Source: Anniella stebbinsi (taxonomy: Eukaryota > Chordata > Lepidosauria > Squamata > Anniellidae). Taken from it: a stretch of 64,000 nucleotides of DNA. The notes under the pieces are model-generated. The model had not been told where the DNA came from. It did not search any database and saw only the letters and a program-made list of their open reading frames with translations. Location: positions 76,829,763 through 76,893,762 of the forward strand of contig JARDYH010000007.1 in the NCBI GenBank assembly GCA_029215795.1, read 5' to 3'. Numbering within the stretch: the first letter of the stretch is position 1; every line of letters begins with the position of its first letter. This document shows positions 10,723-23,290 of the stretch, one piece after another. Both the position numbers and the translations under genes were made by a program.

Positions 10723-12630
10723 GGACCTAAGAGGGAGGAGCCTCACTCCTATTTTAGGATTAGTCCACAAAGGGAGGGAAAGGAGAGTGAGAAAGATCAG
10801 AGCTAGGGGTAGAAGCCATCTGCTGCAATCTTATGTCAATGTTTGCAAAATGTATCCTGAATCCTCTTAATAGTTTCCTTGGAAGCAAATCCAACCAGCT
10901 TTAATAGAAGTCACTCACTCTGAAGGGTGCAGAAGAGAACAACCATGTTACAAATGCAAACTAATTTGAGAGCTGTTTGACTGTCATATCTGTGTTCTCT
11001 GCCCACCCATCCTCCCAGGTACTTAAGCCACCACAACTTCTTACTACAAAGTGGGGTGATTTGACAGATTAATAGAGGATAAGCTACTAGTAATGACGTT
11101 GCTTTATTATTAATATTGTTGTTGTTAGTAACATTTTTATATGGCCTTATTTCTTAAAAAGCCATCAAGGGGGTAGTCAACCATTTACAACCATAAAACT
11201 TAAATACAATTAGAAACAAACAGACTTTACAAACAGTAAAATTACAATTACAAATTTAAAAGGCCAATAGTGCAATCCTATGTGTGTTTACTCTGAAGCA
11301 AGCCCCATTGAGTTCAATAGGACTTATAGGGAAGTGGCTTAGGACTGAAACCTACATTAAAAAGATGGGTTTGATACTACTTTCAGGATTAGAGGCACCC
11401 AGTCATTGGGGAAAAACGGAGGGGGTGGCTATTGCCCTCTTGTCCTGCTTATGTGCTTCCCAGAGGCATCTGATTAGCCACTATGGGAAACAGAGTAGTG
11501 GAGAAGATGGGAATGCTTTTGAGATCCCGCATCTTTTTACACAAAACTACATTTCCCAGTGTTCCTTGGCACGGAAATGAAGCTGGCTTATTTTTTTACA
11601 GAACAGGCATACCTTTTATTTAGGATATGTATCAGGGTGGAGGAGCAAAGTAGAAAGATAAATCCTCACAGGCAGGTTATGTTGTGAAAAGGTAACTTTA
11701 CAGCTGATATAGGCCAATGATGTCAGAAAGCAATTAGAACTTGTGGAGCGAAAATTATTCTCATCTTCCCCCAATTGTATGCAAATAAACACCCTACCCC
11801 AACCTCAGCAATAAAAACAAGTATACTGTTCAGGGTCGGGCAACTTATGGCCTACTATTCCCATCATCCCTGACAATTGTCTAGGCTAGCTAGGGCTGCT
11901 GGGAGTTGTAGGCCAAAACATCTGGAGTGCCGCAAGTTGCTCACCCTTGAATTATAGGAGCTGACATTTACATGAGAGGCTCACAGCCTCTAATCAAGGA
12001 ACCCTTCTCTGTAGTATCAACATGTGGACCAGCAGGGAGGAGTGGATGTGACCAACCAGCTGTGAAGGAAAGCACTCTGTACATGCCCAGGGGCTCTTTG
12101 GGGTTGAAGACTGCATTAAAGAGCGATTTCAGGGATGAATTCAGATATAGATTAAGCCCTGAAGTAGGGGAGAAGACATATATAGCACTTGTAGGCCTCA
12201 AGAGTAATAGGATGGTATATTAGAAAGGAGGTAGGATGGCAGCACAGTGTGTCTATGTGTGCATGACTCAGTGGGAGAACGCATGGTTTGCAAGCAGAAG
12301 GTCCCTTGTTCAATCCTTGCTATATCTCCTGGTGAACGGGATCAGGGCCAGCTCTAGGTTTTAGAGGACCCTTGGGCAAGACACCCCCAACGGACCCCCT
12401 CCCTCCGATGAGTCTACCTTCTGGCCACCATTGCGAACCTGTGCTATTGCACACTGACGCTCTGTCAAACAAGGACCCTTGGTCTGATCGAGCAGGGCTC
12501 TTCTTATGTCAATGAATGGGGCTTCAGTTAATCATGACTCACTCACGATTCATTCATTCCAATGGGTCTACTCTAAGTAGGACGCACGTTGGATTTTACA
12601 CCAAAGAGCACGCCATCGGTCCTGCCAGGA
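10723..12630. other. Intergenic stretch upstream of SYPL1
   Basis: No gene seen. Contents: a short repeat with 'caatcctatgtgtgtttactc' at 11271-11345, a fold-back repeat at 11833-11945, and a tRNA-SINE at about 12246-12345. Confidence 0.5.
12246..12345 (+). repeat. tRNA-derived SINE, type 1, fragment
   Basis: The copy has a tRNA-like head: an A-box-like 'actcagtgggagaacgcatg', then a B-box-like 'ttgttcaatcc', followed by 'tatctcctgg'. Better copies lie at 27535-27735 and 49190-49380, with fragments near 21850-21900, 51370-51470 and 58690-58850 (minus). Confidence 0.55.
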
Positions 12631-13250
12631 AAGAAGATGGTGGCCACCTAGACGCGGGGGGAGGAGGAGGAGGTGGCGGCAGCAGAGGAGCGAGGGAAGC
12701 GTCCGGCCAAGGCAGCTACCCACCGACCCACGCCCCGCGCGCTCTCGTTCTCCACCCGGGCAGCTGCACCAGCTCCGCGGCCGCGTCCGTGCCTTGCAGC
12801 GTCCGCTCTTGCCGCGGGGCGGTGTGGGGCGGGGAGCGAGCGAGTCAGGTAGGAAGGCAGGAAGGCGGGCTGGGGCCGTCAGCGCTCCTCCCCTTCGCCG
12901 TGCAAGAGACGAAGACGACGCCTCCCCTTCGCTTCGCTTTCGCCCTCCGCAGAAAATGTCCGCGCCGGAGCTGAACTTGGGACCCATCAAGGAGCCGCTG
13001 GGCTTCATCAAAATCCTGCAATGGGTGAGTAAGTCGGGCGCACACACCCCTTCCCCGGGAGCGTAGCGGAGCTGGGGAGGTAAGGATCGGGGCCTTTCCT
13101 TGGGCTTCGTCCAGCGCGATCGCCTTCGAAGCGGGACCCGCACCGCCCCTCGCGGCGGGCACTGGCAACGGGCCGTGCCCGCTCCGCGTTTGTCCCGCTG
13201 ACCGTTCCTTCCTGCGTTTCTGTCCCGCTTATAAACACAGGCGTGGCCTC
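12630..13250 (+). promoter_or_regulatory. SYPL1: CpG island promoter of SYPL1
   Basis: A dense CpG block surrounds the first coding exon of SYPL1 (12956-13024). It includes a (GGA/GGC)n tract around 12658-12690 and GC-box-like GGGGCGG at about 12817. Transcription probably starts within 12640-12900; no TATA box is seen. Several long frames on both strands here are compositional, not genes. Confidence 0.75.
12956..13024 (+). CDS. SYPL1: SYPL1 coding exon 1 (synaptophysin-like 1, pantophysin)
   Basis: SYPL1 is a four-transmembrane MARVEL-domain protein of the synaptophysin family, found in constitutive secretory and endosomal transport vesicles and, in muscle and fat, in GLUT4-containing vesicles (family knowledge). 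This exon gives 23 codons, starting MSAPELNLGPIKEPLGFIKI, with the conserved family motif EPLGFIK and ending L-Q-W in phase 0 before GTGAGT. It is joined to exons at 23684, 25538, 28398 and 32916, all phases fitting. The protein totals 234 residues, close to the shorter vertebrate SYPL1 form. Transmembrane segments fall at about residues 15-36, 95-118, 133-155 and 196-212. Sequons are at N52, N58 and N78. Luminal cysteines are C46/C77 in loop 1 and C173/C180 in loop 2. No lesion is seen. SYPL1 is preferred over SYPL2, SYP and SYNPR because of the MSxxxxNLxPxKEPLGFIK start and the KETSLHSP tail. Confidence 0.93.
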
Positions 13251-13620
13251 CGGCCTGCGCTTTTGAAGGCTTGCTTAGATCTTTGGGGCCGGGGCGGATT
13301 TGGGGGGGGGGGGGGAAGAGGAGACTGCTTAATGTCTTTCCCACCCGCTCAACCCCCTCGCCAGAGCTCTATTTTAGGAGGTCTCTCTCCCTCTCCCCCC
13401 CTCCCCCTCCTCGTCAGTTTCATAGCCGTTGCAGGCTGGGGATGTTTGTGGTTCTGTCTCTGAACAAACCATGTGCTTCAGTTCGGGAATCTCCCAGGGG
13501 AGGAGAGGAGAGGGAGAGAAATCGCCCTTAAAAATAAAATCTAAAATACTGGATGGATGAATCTGGAATTATCTCATCGCTTTCTGGTTTGGGCCTCCTT
13601 AGCCTGTCATGCAGAATTAA

Positions 13621-13719
13621 GCCGTCCCATGCTTAAAGGGACGGCCATGTGCCAAACGAGTGATCTGTCGCCTATACGGGGTGTAAACGGCCCGGAGCGG
13701 AGCCGTTTACACCCCGTAT
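13621..13719. other. Two adjacent perfect hairpins in SYPL1 intron 1
   Basis: First hairpin: GCCGTCCC (13621-13628) pairs perfectly with GGGACGGC (13638-13645). Second: ATACGGGGTGTAAACGGC (13674-13691) pairs perfectly with GCCGTTTACACCCCGTAT (13702-13719) across a 10-nt loop. They lie just downstream of the CpG island. The second may be what remains of a fold-back transposon, or a structured RNA or protein site; the sequence alone does not decide. Confidence 0.6.
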
Positions 13720-14224
13720 GGGGTTAGATTAGTGGCGCGTGGTGGACAAGGGAGGTTTGAAAGTGGTGGAGTCTGGTTTTTTTTTTTACAGAAGGCTCTG
13801 CTTTAACAGTGCACGTGGAGAGGGATTATTCTGGGTTAAAGGAGCTTCTGGAGTGACAAAATGGATCAAGTCACTTTTAAGGGGGCGGCTCGGGCTCATT
13901 GGCCTTATGGGTAGCTGAGCTTATTTGCCGAACTCCTTGGGGAGGCATGCTTGCCTGTTAGGGGTTGGCTTTTTGACTGAGACATGCAGTGTTCTGGATT
14001 CATGGACAGTCGTGTCTTGTGGCCATTAGTTTGATAGCTGTAGAGTGGCCTCCCCCAACCTGGTGCCCTCCAGATGTGTGGACTACCGACCCCATCACTC
14101 CCAGTCAGCCTGGCTTGTGTCCAGGCTGCCTGCGGCTGATGGGAATTGTTGCCCCCGGGTTGGAGAAGGCTCAAGTAGATCCTTGGCGGCAGGGCTGGGG
14201 GTAAACCTAGCGTTCCCGGCATCC

Positions 14225-14559
14225 CTTCTACAAGGATTCACTTTTGCGCCTGGTTAGGCAATTATGCGCATAATCGCAGAAGCGCATTTAAGCCTAATAC
14301 CTCTGCACGAGAGCCGGCGAAGCGCATTAACAGATGACCAAAATGCGCTTTACAAGTAGTTAATGCGCATAAGCGCTTGTTCACATAGTCAAAATGCGCT
14401 TTAACGGCCGGAGCAAAATAAAACTCGCTGTTTAACGTGCATTCGATAATGCGCATAATCGGAGGGATAGCACACCTCTACGCCCAATTTGCGCTCCGTC
14501 CTTGTAGAGGTAAATTTTTTAATGCACCTTGAAAGAGCTTTAAATGCGTCTTGTAGAGG
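14225..14559 (-). mobile_element. TIR element with CCTCTACAAG ends (copy 2, inverted)
   Basis: The reverse complement of this segment matches the element at 10378-10722 along nearly its whole length, with scattered substitutions. This includes the internal CCTCTACAAG, the ATGCGC-rich core and the small ORF (minus strand, 14262-14456). The left end has one change (CCTTCTACAAG) and the right end is exact (CTTGTAGAGG, 14550-14559). It lies in SYPL1 intron 1. Confidence 0.65.
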
Positions 14560-15266
14560 CAGCCTTACAAAGTGTGCCTGTCCTGCCTCTTCTTATCTGC
14601 CGGCAAGCGGTTTGGAGAGGTAAGGGACCAACTGGAAACATATGCAGAGAAGTGGTGGGATATTTTACTATTTCTCAGTTAAGTTTCAGGGGTTCCCAAA
14701 ATTGGAGGAAGATTGTGACTGCTTTGGGAAGTGAAATCATGTGCCCCCTGGCCACACTAGGCTGTTCCGTGAACCCTGGAGATTTTCACCTCTGAGGCTT
14801 ACATTGCTTTGTGCTTTAAGCAGGACTGTAAGGACAAGGCAAAATATGTGCCTTGGCTAGACAGTGCTTTCCGTTTCGTTTCCATGTGAGGTTCGGTTGA
14901 GTTTTTAGTGTCACGCTGAAATTAAAAGCATTGGAAATTAAAAGCAATTTGGAGCGGAGAGTGTAAGGCAGGTTTGCAAGGCGTGAGTCACTCTTGGTAG
15001 GGGGTGGAAGGAGATCTGATAAGTTTTTAGAAGAGAGCATTGTTTTATGTTTAGAAGAGTTAGAAGAAATACTACTCTGTGTTGTAGCTAGGGCAGTGGG
15101 GTGAATGGATCAGGGTCTGCTGGTGACTTGCAGTAGATTGGCCAGGGTGTCTGACTCTCGGTTGTTTAAAAATAGCAATACCAAAAGGCTTCCCACCCCC
15201 CACCCCACTCCTGCCTTAAATTAAGTTGTTAGAAATCCTGATCTGTAATAAATCAAATGTAGAGTT

Positions 15267-15270
<4 letters not shown>

Positions 15271-15301
<31 letters not shown>
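15271..15301. repeat. (TA)n microsatellite
   Basis: About 15 uninterrupted TA units in SYPL1 intron 1. Confidence 0.95.
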
Positions 15302-15304
<3 letters not shown>

Positions 15305-16384
15305 CAGGTTATCCCAGTGCAGTAGGCAGTTGGCTCCACCCCCTGAACCACTATTTTGCATCTGGCTCCGCCTCTATCTGCTATTTTGCACCTGGGTCCA
15401 GATGGCAGGCCCTTGGGAGATAGTAAAAAAACAAAGTCAATCCCACAAGCCTAAAGCCTGCCCACCCCTGTTGTAGATAATTGGAGCTGAGGGCAGAAAC
15501 TGGAATGCTATGCTGCAAACTATTATGCTTTTTAAATTTATGTGACTGCATCCACCTTATTCCTATTCTGAGCTCTCAGATATGTGTGACCCGGACTTCC
15601 CCAACCTGGCACCCTCCAGGTGTGTTGGATGTGTTGGATTATAACTCCCAGCCAGTACCTGGAGGACACTGGGTTGGATACGGTTGGGCTATGTGCTAAG
15701 ATGGCGTGTCTCAAATAGCCACTGTGGCCTCCTAACCTAAAGATGTCTTGGCTACCTGTTGCAAGAAAAATCAGAGAGCTAGTGGTGATGGAAGAGGGGA
15801 AATTGCATTTTCGAGATAAACTATGTTTGTTTTGAAAGTGGGGATCCTTTAATCAGAAAGGAAGGAGAAAAACAATTCAACAATTCATTATGTCTACCTA
15901 CGCATATATTAACACACACACCTGTTTTCCCCTTTCTTGTCATTGGAGGAATGCCAGCAACACTGTTTTATTCCCAAATCCTTGACTTTCCTGTTAACAA
16001 CATTTCTTTAGGGTGGAAAATGTGAGCATCAAAGATGCTTACGTGCATGAACGTTGTTCCAGATGTGTCCAGATTAGTCCTTTGTGGTCAACATTTGGTA
16101 AAGCTTCAAAAAGTTTATTGAGAAGAGCATGGAATAAATAGAAACAAGTAGTTAATTAATTGTATGAGTTTTTGCCAATTGATTGGCCTGGGAGTAAGTC
16201 CCTTTGGATTTAATGAGATGTACTTTTGAGTAGACATGCATGTAACTGTTTTCATGTTCATAACATTTCATTTGAGTAAAAACAATAGTTCTGAATCAAG
16301 AAGAGCTCATGTCTAATAACCACCATGGCTCATCTCTAGATGGCAACATGGCTTTCTAGCCCAGAGGTGATACAGGCACCATAG

Positions 16385-16640
16385 TAGTGAGCTAGTGTGG
16401 TATATTGGTTAGACCATTGGACTAGGATTGGGGAGACCTGGGCAGCCATAGAACCCCTTGGGAGATTGGATTCAGACTAAGTTAGCCCCACTTAGTTGCC
16501 CTTGGGAAAAATGTGAAAAGTTAGTCAAATACCAATGATTTCAATTGGACCTAAGTGTGACCAACTATCTCAGCCTAACCTACTTTACAGGATTGCTGGA
16601 AGGGGTGGAGGGGAAAAACATATATGCTACCTTGAGGTCC
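16385..16640 (+). repeat. tRNA-derived SINE, type 2, plus strand
   Basis: Starts 'gctagtgtggtatattggtt' and continues with 'agaccattggactaggattg', 'gggagacctgg' and the later tail 'cagcctaacctactttacag'. It matches the minus-strand copy at 9900-10052 but contains an unrelated middle, so it is diverged or partly replaced. Confidence 0.6.
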
Positions 16641-16780
16641 TTGTAGCAAACACAGGATATAAATGTAATAGTAGGCATCTCCTTAGAAGAGGCATCCGTA
16701 CTTCTCCATACACAAGGGAATGCCTCTTTTAAGATTGTCCCTCTCATCTGTAGTTCATTTAATCAGTCTATGAATTAATA

Positions 16781-16850
16781 TAATTGTTGTGATCCACCCA
16801 GAGAGCTTTAGCTGTTGAACAGTATAGAAATGTACGGTAATTAATTAATT
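16781..16850 (+). repeat. LINE 3' tail fragment
   Basis: 'gttgtgatccacccagagag' followed by 'ctttagctgttgaacagtat' and an A/T-rich 'attaattaatt' end is typical of the 3' end of a CR1/L2-clade LINE in reptiles. Only the tail is present. Confidence 0.5.
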
Positions 16851-18324
16851 ATAATTTTTAAAGAATCTGCTTCCCGATTCATCCATGATACATTTTAGTC
16901 GATTAATATGTATTCTTAAAACTTTGCTATTAAATTTTGCAGACCTGTAAATAAGATTTAAAAGGTTGTTTGCTCTCTTCCCCCCCCCCCACAACAAAAG
17001 TGACACATTTTACTCTAATTTACTAGACTAAAAATAAAACTTGGCATCCAAACTTGGTTCCCACCTCCATTGCACTGGTACCCACTTGTTTTCTGAACCT
17101 AGGGACCTATTGCCAGAACCAGCCATACCATTAACCAGGTGTGTGGAATGTTTTTCACTCCGAGGGCCAAATTCTGTTTCAGAGAAGTTTTCGGGGGCCA
17201 TATTCCAGTGGTGGGCAGGGCCAAAGGCAAAAGCAACGGCCCCCAAATACACCATGATTACCAGCATCTTTAAATTTAAGAGCTCAATCCTATGCATCTG
17301 TTTCAACATACATAGGATGGCACCCTACAGCTTTTACTGCCAGTAACTAAGTCTTATGAGAAGGTGGCGCGGGGGAACTGCAGAAAAGCCAGGGAACCAC
17401 CAAATGTCCTGTATCCTGTGCTTGGGGGAGAAGGGCGTGGCCATCTGGGGGACCCCTGGAGGGCTGGATTGGGACCCTAGCCTGACGTTTTGCACCCCTG
17501 CATCCCAGGCAGAGTGGGAGGACCACCTGAGGCAGCAGATGCTGAGGGACACACACAGCATCCTTTATCTATTCCTGCTGAAACCCCTCTGACTTGGCTG
17601 GCTCTTCCCCTTTATCGGAGGGCAGAGCTGCATATGCCTCGAGGCCTGTCCTGGGCCCCCTAAACCAGCCTGTTGCCTCTGGTGCGATGGGGGATGCTAT
17701 TCCATTGCCAGTGTTAGCATAAGATTCATTTGCGAGTCCAGTCGGCTTCTGTACGTGGGACGAGGAGGGGGCGCCACCTTGTCCTTCTCAGGCAGCAAAA
17801 TGTCTTGGGCTGGCCCTGAGTTTTCTTGTTTTCCCTCCACCTCTGCCTGGGGTGTTCCATGTGAGCTGTGTAGTATGCAGGCAGCCTTGCCCTTTTTCTC
17901 AGGCACGTCAAACCCTTTGAACTGAGCGCTGCTGGAATATTTCTACTGAACATTCACCTGAGCTGAAAGACGTGCATTTAATGTTTTCTGTTTGGGGCTA
18001 AGCATCAGAAAAGGAGAAGTGAACTAGTGCATGCCTAGGGTCTCCAACGTGGTGCCCATGAATAACTGGGTGCAGACGGACACCTCTCTTCAAACCAAGT
18101 TAGCAAGATGGAGCTTGAGCTTAATGGGAGTTCCCCCCCCCCCAAATTCTACTTGTTGGAATGCTAAATCTAAAAGCAATGTATAACTTAAAACTTTTGG
18201 ACTACCACACATGAAATATGCAAATGTATCCAGATTGGGCAATTGAAATGGCTGCTTCAGTTGCTGAATTTGGGCTCTGCAGAGTCAGATGATCATATCT
18301 TGGCTCAACATGCATTGCTGAAAT

Positions 18325-18640
18325 ATGCGCGAGCCTTTTGCCCATGCAAACAGCTCATTCCCTTCTCAGCATGCCATGATGAAACCAAGAAATCTTCAAT
18401 TAGCCATAATATCCCATTACCTCTGAACCGAGAAACTATGATTACCAGGTTCTGAACAAATCAGGATCTTGAACAATGTTTTGAACCTGCTTTAAGATCC
18501 TGGTTTGTTCAGAACCTGGTAACCATCGTTTCTCAGTTCGGACATGGTGGGAAACTATGGCTAGTTGAATACTTTCTGGTTTAATTGTGGTGCACTGAAG
18601 GGAAGGGGCTCCACACACGAGGAGAAGGCTTATGTGGATC
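18325..18640. mobile_element. Large fold-back (inverted-repeat) element
   Basis: The best-paired core arms are 18424-18470 and 18494-18540 (ccaggttctgaacaaa against its reverse complement, roughly 41 of 47 matching). Outside these the pairing continues with more mismatches, for example 'caattagccat' at about 18397 against 'atggctagttg' at about 18557. The whole element is thus about 300 bp of diverged palindrome. It has no reading frame and is a non-autonomous fold-back transposon in SYPL1 intron 1. Confidence 0.55.
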
Positions 18641-20308
18641 TCAGCTTGTTAAGTTGAGATGTGATTGTTCGAGCTGGGTCAATGTCACTTGTATATGTGC
18701 TAATTTCATGCCCCACTGTAGGCTATGCTGATGTTGTTCTTTATGTAGACAGCTTTAGTGTTTCTAGTACTATATGACTTAAATTGGGTAATACTTTTGT
18801 AAGCTTGTGTTGAAGAGGAAACCCATGAAGGCACAAAGAAATGAACAAAGCCACAGAACAAAGCCACAGGGATATTCTTCAATTTCTTCCTCTCTTTAAT
18901 CCATAGAACATATAGAGTGAAACACAGGGCGATGAAACATCCCCAGGACAGGAACTGTAGCAAGGCATTTCTATTCCGTCTGATTTTATTAATTTAATCC
19001 ACTGTTGCATACTTATGTATATATTCTAACTTCAGACCTTTCACCAAGGAAAAAGATTCTGTGCACAAAAATAATAAGTTAAGCACATATGCAAAGTGTT
19101 CCGTAAATGTTATCTGGATTTATTTGTCTTAGACATAGTAGCTTGACTTTCTGTGCGGGTTTTGAATTTTTTTAATGCAAGTTGAGCAGAGGTGGCAGGA
19201 AGTAGATGTGTAAGATTACAGGCTAGGATTTCCAAATAGAAAATCTCATTTTACTGGGGGGGGGGGGGGAGTTAGCATTTCTGTAGCTGCCCCTGCCCAA
19301 AAAGTTAAAATGAAAATAACTTATTTTGAAACAGGTATTTTGGTGACAGCAGTCACTAACTCTTTCTCCAGTCACCGTTTCCTACCCTGGGTGACATCAA
19401 ATGGTTTGTAAAACTCAAATGGAATTTGACAAGCTGTCAGATTTAGGCAATGTTTTTATTTTATGAAAAATTCAAATGTTGATTTCTGCCTCTCCAGTGC
19501 TGCTGTTTCTTTCTGAAGTTCCAAGTCATGGCGACAAACTTTGCCCCGAAATATGTATGATGTGAACCTCAGACCTGATGGTAAACTGCTGGTTTTCCTA
19601 GCCCTCTTTTCCACTGTGCCATTTTCCGGTCATACCAGATCACTGGTGTCACTTATGCACGTGTCCCCCAACATGGTTTTGTTTTTCAGAATTCAATCTT
19701 GAATTCAGAGCCGAATTCAGTTTGGGAGACAGTCTCCGGGGCTGCATTCCCGGGGTGAGAAAGACCAAGGGTAAAACGGGTCATGGCCCAACATAGCAGC
19801 ACATCTTAGCTTAAAGCTATTAACTGGCAGTAACTAAGCCTTAGGAGAGGGATTTCAACTTTTTAAAATGGAGTCGGGGGCTGTAAGAGCCACCAAATGA
19901 TTGTTGGTTGGGGGAAAGGGGATGGTGGCATGCCTTTCTGGGGAACCCCAGGGGGCTGGATCAGGTCCCACGGTAGAGCAGATTTGGCCTGCAGACTTGA
20001 GGTTAGATGCCCCCGCTGTAAGTTAAAGCAGAAAACATGGATGGGCCGGGTGGGGGAGACGGTATTATCTTGTTGTTGTTGTTTATGCCATTTTCCTGCT
20101 AAAAGCCCCCACTCTGGCACCTGTTTTTGGCCTTGCAAGGAAAAGGGTACAGATATTTCTATCTTGATCAACTGATCAGAAGACGATGCAAAGCACATGA
20201 TTTTAAAATGTGAAATGTTTTGGCATAAAACACCACCTTCAACCTGTTTATATATATTTAAACATTTTTAAGCTATAAAATGTTAAATTAGAATTCATTT
20301 TTTAAATC

Positions 20309-20311
<3 letters not shown>

Positions 20312-20343
<32 letters not shown>
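20312..20343. repeat. (TA)n microsatellite
   Basis: About 16 TA units in SYPL1 intron 1. Confidence 0.95.
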
Positions 20344-20348
<5 letters not shown>

Positions 20349-21079
20349 TGGTTGTGCTACTAGTGGGATCGTTTGTTTTGTTTTTGGAGTATTTTTATCT
20401 TATCATGTCTGGGTGAATTTTAGTGGGGAAAATGGCACTTTGCCTTCATGCTCCCCCCTCCCCCACCCCATCCAGCAGCTCCCACCTGTTCCTTATGTGC
20501 TTGGCCACCATGTTTCCTTACAGGGCACATGTACGTGAATGCATAACATCATTTCTGCCACCATGAGTATCAAGAAAAGGCATGAGGGTAAAGAAAGGGA
20601 CAGGTTTTGGAGGGCTGGGTGGATGGCGAGGCTCCGTCATGTGCATATTTACTTAAAAGTAAGATCCACAGTGTTCAGTGGGTTTATTCCTGGTAAGTGT
20701 ATACGTGATTTTAGCCTTACACTCTCCCTACCCCGTTTTTTGAAAAATGCTATGAGTGAAGAGCTGCCCTTAGACAACTTAGCCTATCTGCAGGCTCGCC
20801 TTGTCAATTTCCTTGTATGTTCCCTACTGCACTTTACTCTCTTTGACAGCTGAAACTGACAAGGACATTGACAGGGCAAGACTACACATGTTGGGCAGCC
20901 ATAAGTGCGCAGTTGTGAAAGACCGATAAAAAAATAATACTAATTTTAAACATTCCACACATTTGCACAAATTTCAGAAGCTTTTTTTTTTTAAAAAAAA
21001 AAGTCAGGAACAAAAAGGAGTTGTGATTGGAGCAGACAAGTTGAGCTCAGCTATGCAGGACAAGACAGTGGGGGATTGA

Positions 21080-21129
21080 AGGAGGAGGAGGAGGAGGAGG
21101 AGGAGGAGGAGGAGGAGGAGGAGGAGGAG
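21080..21129 (+). repeat. (GGA)n microsatellite
   Basis: About 16 perfect GGA triplets, purine-only, within SYPL1 intron 1. Confidence 0.95.
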
Positions 21130-22904
21130 AACAACCCATGAGTCTGATTGTCAGTCAGGCGCATGTGGGTTGTTCCGTGAATAACCCAGACTGCATAGCT
21201 TATTTGCAGGGTGGCTTAGCATGTCATGTGAACCCACCCAGGTGCACAAGTGAAGTTGTGCTCTGAGAGAGCTCCAATTCTGTACCAAGACAGGTTGTAT
21301 TCTGTGGTTTTAAGTTGTGCCAGTTTGCATGAAATTTTAAGGCATAGTTTTCTGTGCTTCCACTAGTCGTGGGGAAGAGCAGTGGGCTACCTGGGCCCAT
21401 AAAACTTTTTTAAAAAATAAAATAAGAGCTGGACTTCTCAGGAAGCCAAATTCTGCACTTGTGCAGGGCAGTGACACACTCCACGCAGCCCTGACTGCAC
21501 GGCTGCAGCACAGGTAGCTTAGCAGTCCATGCGGAATTTCTGAAGCATAGAAACGTCTTGCTCAGAAAGGATCCCTGTATAGTCAGGGCCTCTTGATTGA
21601 GAGGAGATCTTGACTTCCTCAAGGTTAGGCCTTTCTTCAGCGGGTGGGGAAAGGGAAATTGCGGGTCAGAAAGGCTAGCAGAGGTCAGTTCCCAAAAGGA
21701 AGACTCTAAACTGGTGACTTACGGGACTGACAAGGTTGAGGAACCAAGGAAAGGTTTGGAGAATCAGGGAACTAGGCTAAGCTCCCAGCAGAATGAGGTG
21801 GGGCAGGTGGGCGGGGGAATGAAGCGTAGCACAGCATGCTGTTCCAGTCTCGGCATCTCCCGTTTGAAAGGATCGGGTAGCAGGTGTGAAGGGAAAGAGA
21901 TTGCTTCCTGGATTCCTGTAATGGGAGGGAAATGTCTTGGCGGTCTCATGATCCATCCCTCTCTTTCAGTCTTGTCTCCAAGCTCCACAATCAGTTTACC
22001 GGGTTTGCTGCAAACAACCCAGGAGATCGGCCCATGTAAAATGAGCTGTCGAGGCTTTCTTTTCAGGAAAGTCCATTTATGATGACTCAGATTCTGTCTT
22101 ACTGCCAGCTGTTTTTCCTTTTGAATCGCGTCTATTAGATTGTAACTCTGAGGGCGGGGATGGCTTTGCTTTTTTATTCTCTGTAGACAGGGCCGGCCCA
22201 AGACACTTTGCTGCCTGACACAGAGCAGCAAATGGTGCCCCCGCTCACTTAAGGTTCACAGACTCCGACGCCAGCCAAGTTATTTTGGTACATGAGGCAG
22301 AACATCCCAGAATCAAGTCTCCCCATTCCTGGCAGTAGAATTACAATAATAAAAGAGTAACAAATTTAACAACTGGCTGCTTTTTTATGGCACCTGCGTG
22401 AAGCGACAGCCTCATTCTGCCTCATGGTAGGGCCGGCTTTATAAATTTATGAATTATCAACAAGAGGGACCTGCAGCAGAAGTATGGTGGCATGGAGAGG
22501 TTCTGTTCAGGTTTCCAGCCATTCCATTCTCCCCCCCCCCCCGCCCCAGTTTTCCTTTGTTTTTTCTTTCTCCAACCGTCAGTCTTCTCTTGCATGCTCA
22601 GTCCTCACTGGACTGCTTAAACAGGGGTGTGGAACCGAGGGCCTAAGAGCCAAATCCAAACCTCCTGGGGTTCCAGTCTAGCCCCTTTCCCCCAAACTGT
22701 GATCATTTCTTGGTTTTTGTGATGTTTTCCCCAGTTTTTTTCCCATTCTGAAAGTTTGTACTGCCTCTCCTAAGGCTTAGTTACTGGCTCAGCTAAAATA
22801 TGCTGGGGAGTTTTTGTGTCTCTGTGCATTTTGGCTTCAGCCCCTTTGCCCCTTCCCCATTTTGCATTCAACCCTTCCCACCCCTGGAAAGCGACTCCTC
22901 AGAG

Positions 22905-23290
22905 CTTCTCCAAGCATAAAGATCCACGTCGGAGGCCTTATTCTCTGGCCCCCAGCAAGAGCCTATTAAGGTGTGGGGTACCAGAGGTAGAGCTTTCTTG
23001 GTGGTGGCCACACACCTCTGGAACTTCCTCCCTTGGGAGATTCACATGGCCTCATTACTGTTGGCATTTAAAACAGGACAAAACCTGAAGACCCACTTAT
23101 TCCAGTCTGTGTTTGGTGCTTACAGACCACGTTTGGTGCTTACAGACCACGTGCTGCTGCTGTGTGGTGTGCGTGTGTTTAATTGTAATTGTATGTTCAT
23201 GTGTTTGTAATATTGTAGGCCATCTTGTGAGGGCTGTGCACCATGAAAGGTGGTTTAAACTTCTTTTAAATAAATGAAATTGAATTCTGT
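22905..23290 (+). repeat. LINE 3' end (CR1/L2-like clade)
   Basis: The segment includes 'ttcttggtggtggccacaca' and 'tctggaacttcctcccttgg', then 'cctgaagacccacttattcc', then a tail with 'gtaatattgtaggccatctt' and a final 'ttaaataaatgaaattgaat'. This resembles the decayed C-terminal coding region and 3' UTR of a reptile non-LTR retrotransposon. A 20-nt stretch (gtttggtgcttacagaccac) is directly duplicated at about 23110-23150. Confidence 0.55.

Noticed and set aside
12568..13344. 258-codon minus-strand frame over the SYPL1 promoter
   Set aside because: GC-driven antisense frame; the plus strand carries the SYPL1 exon with correct phase and donor.
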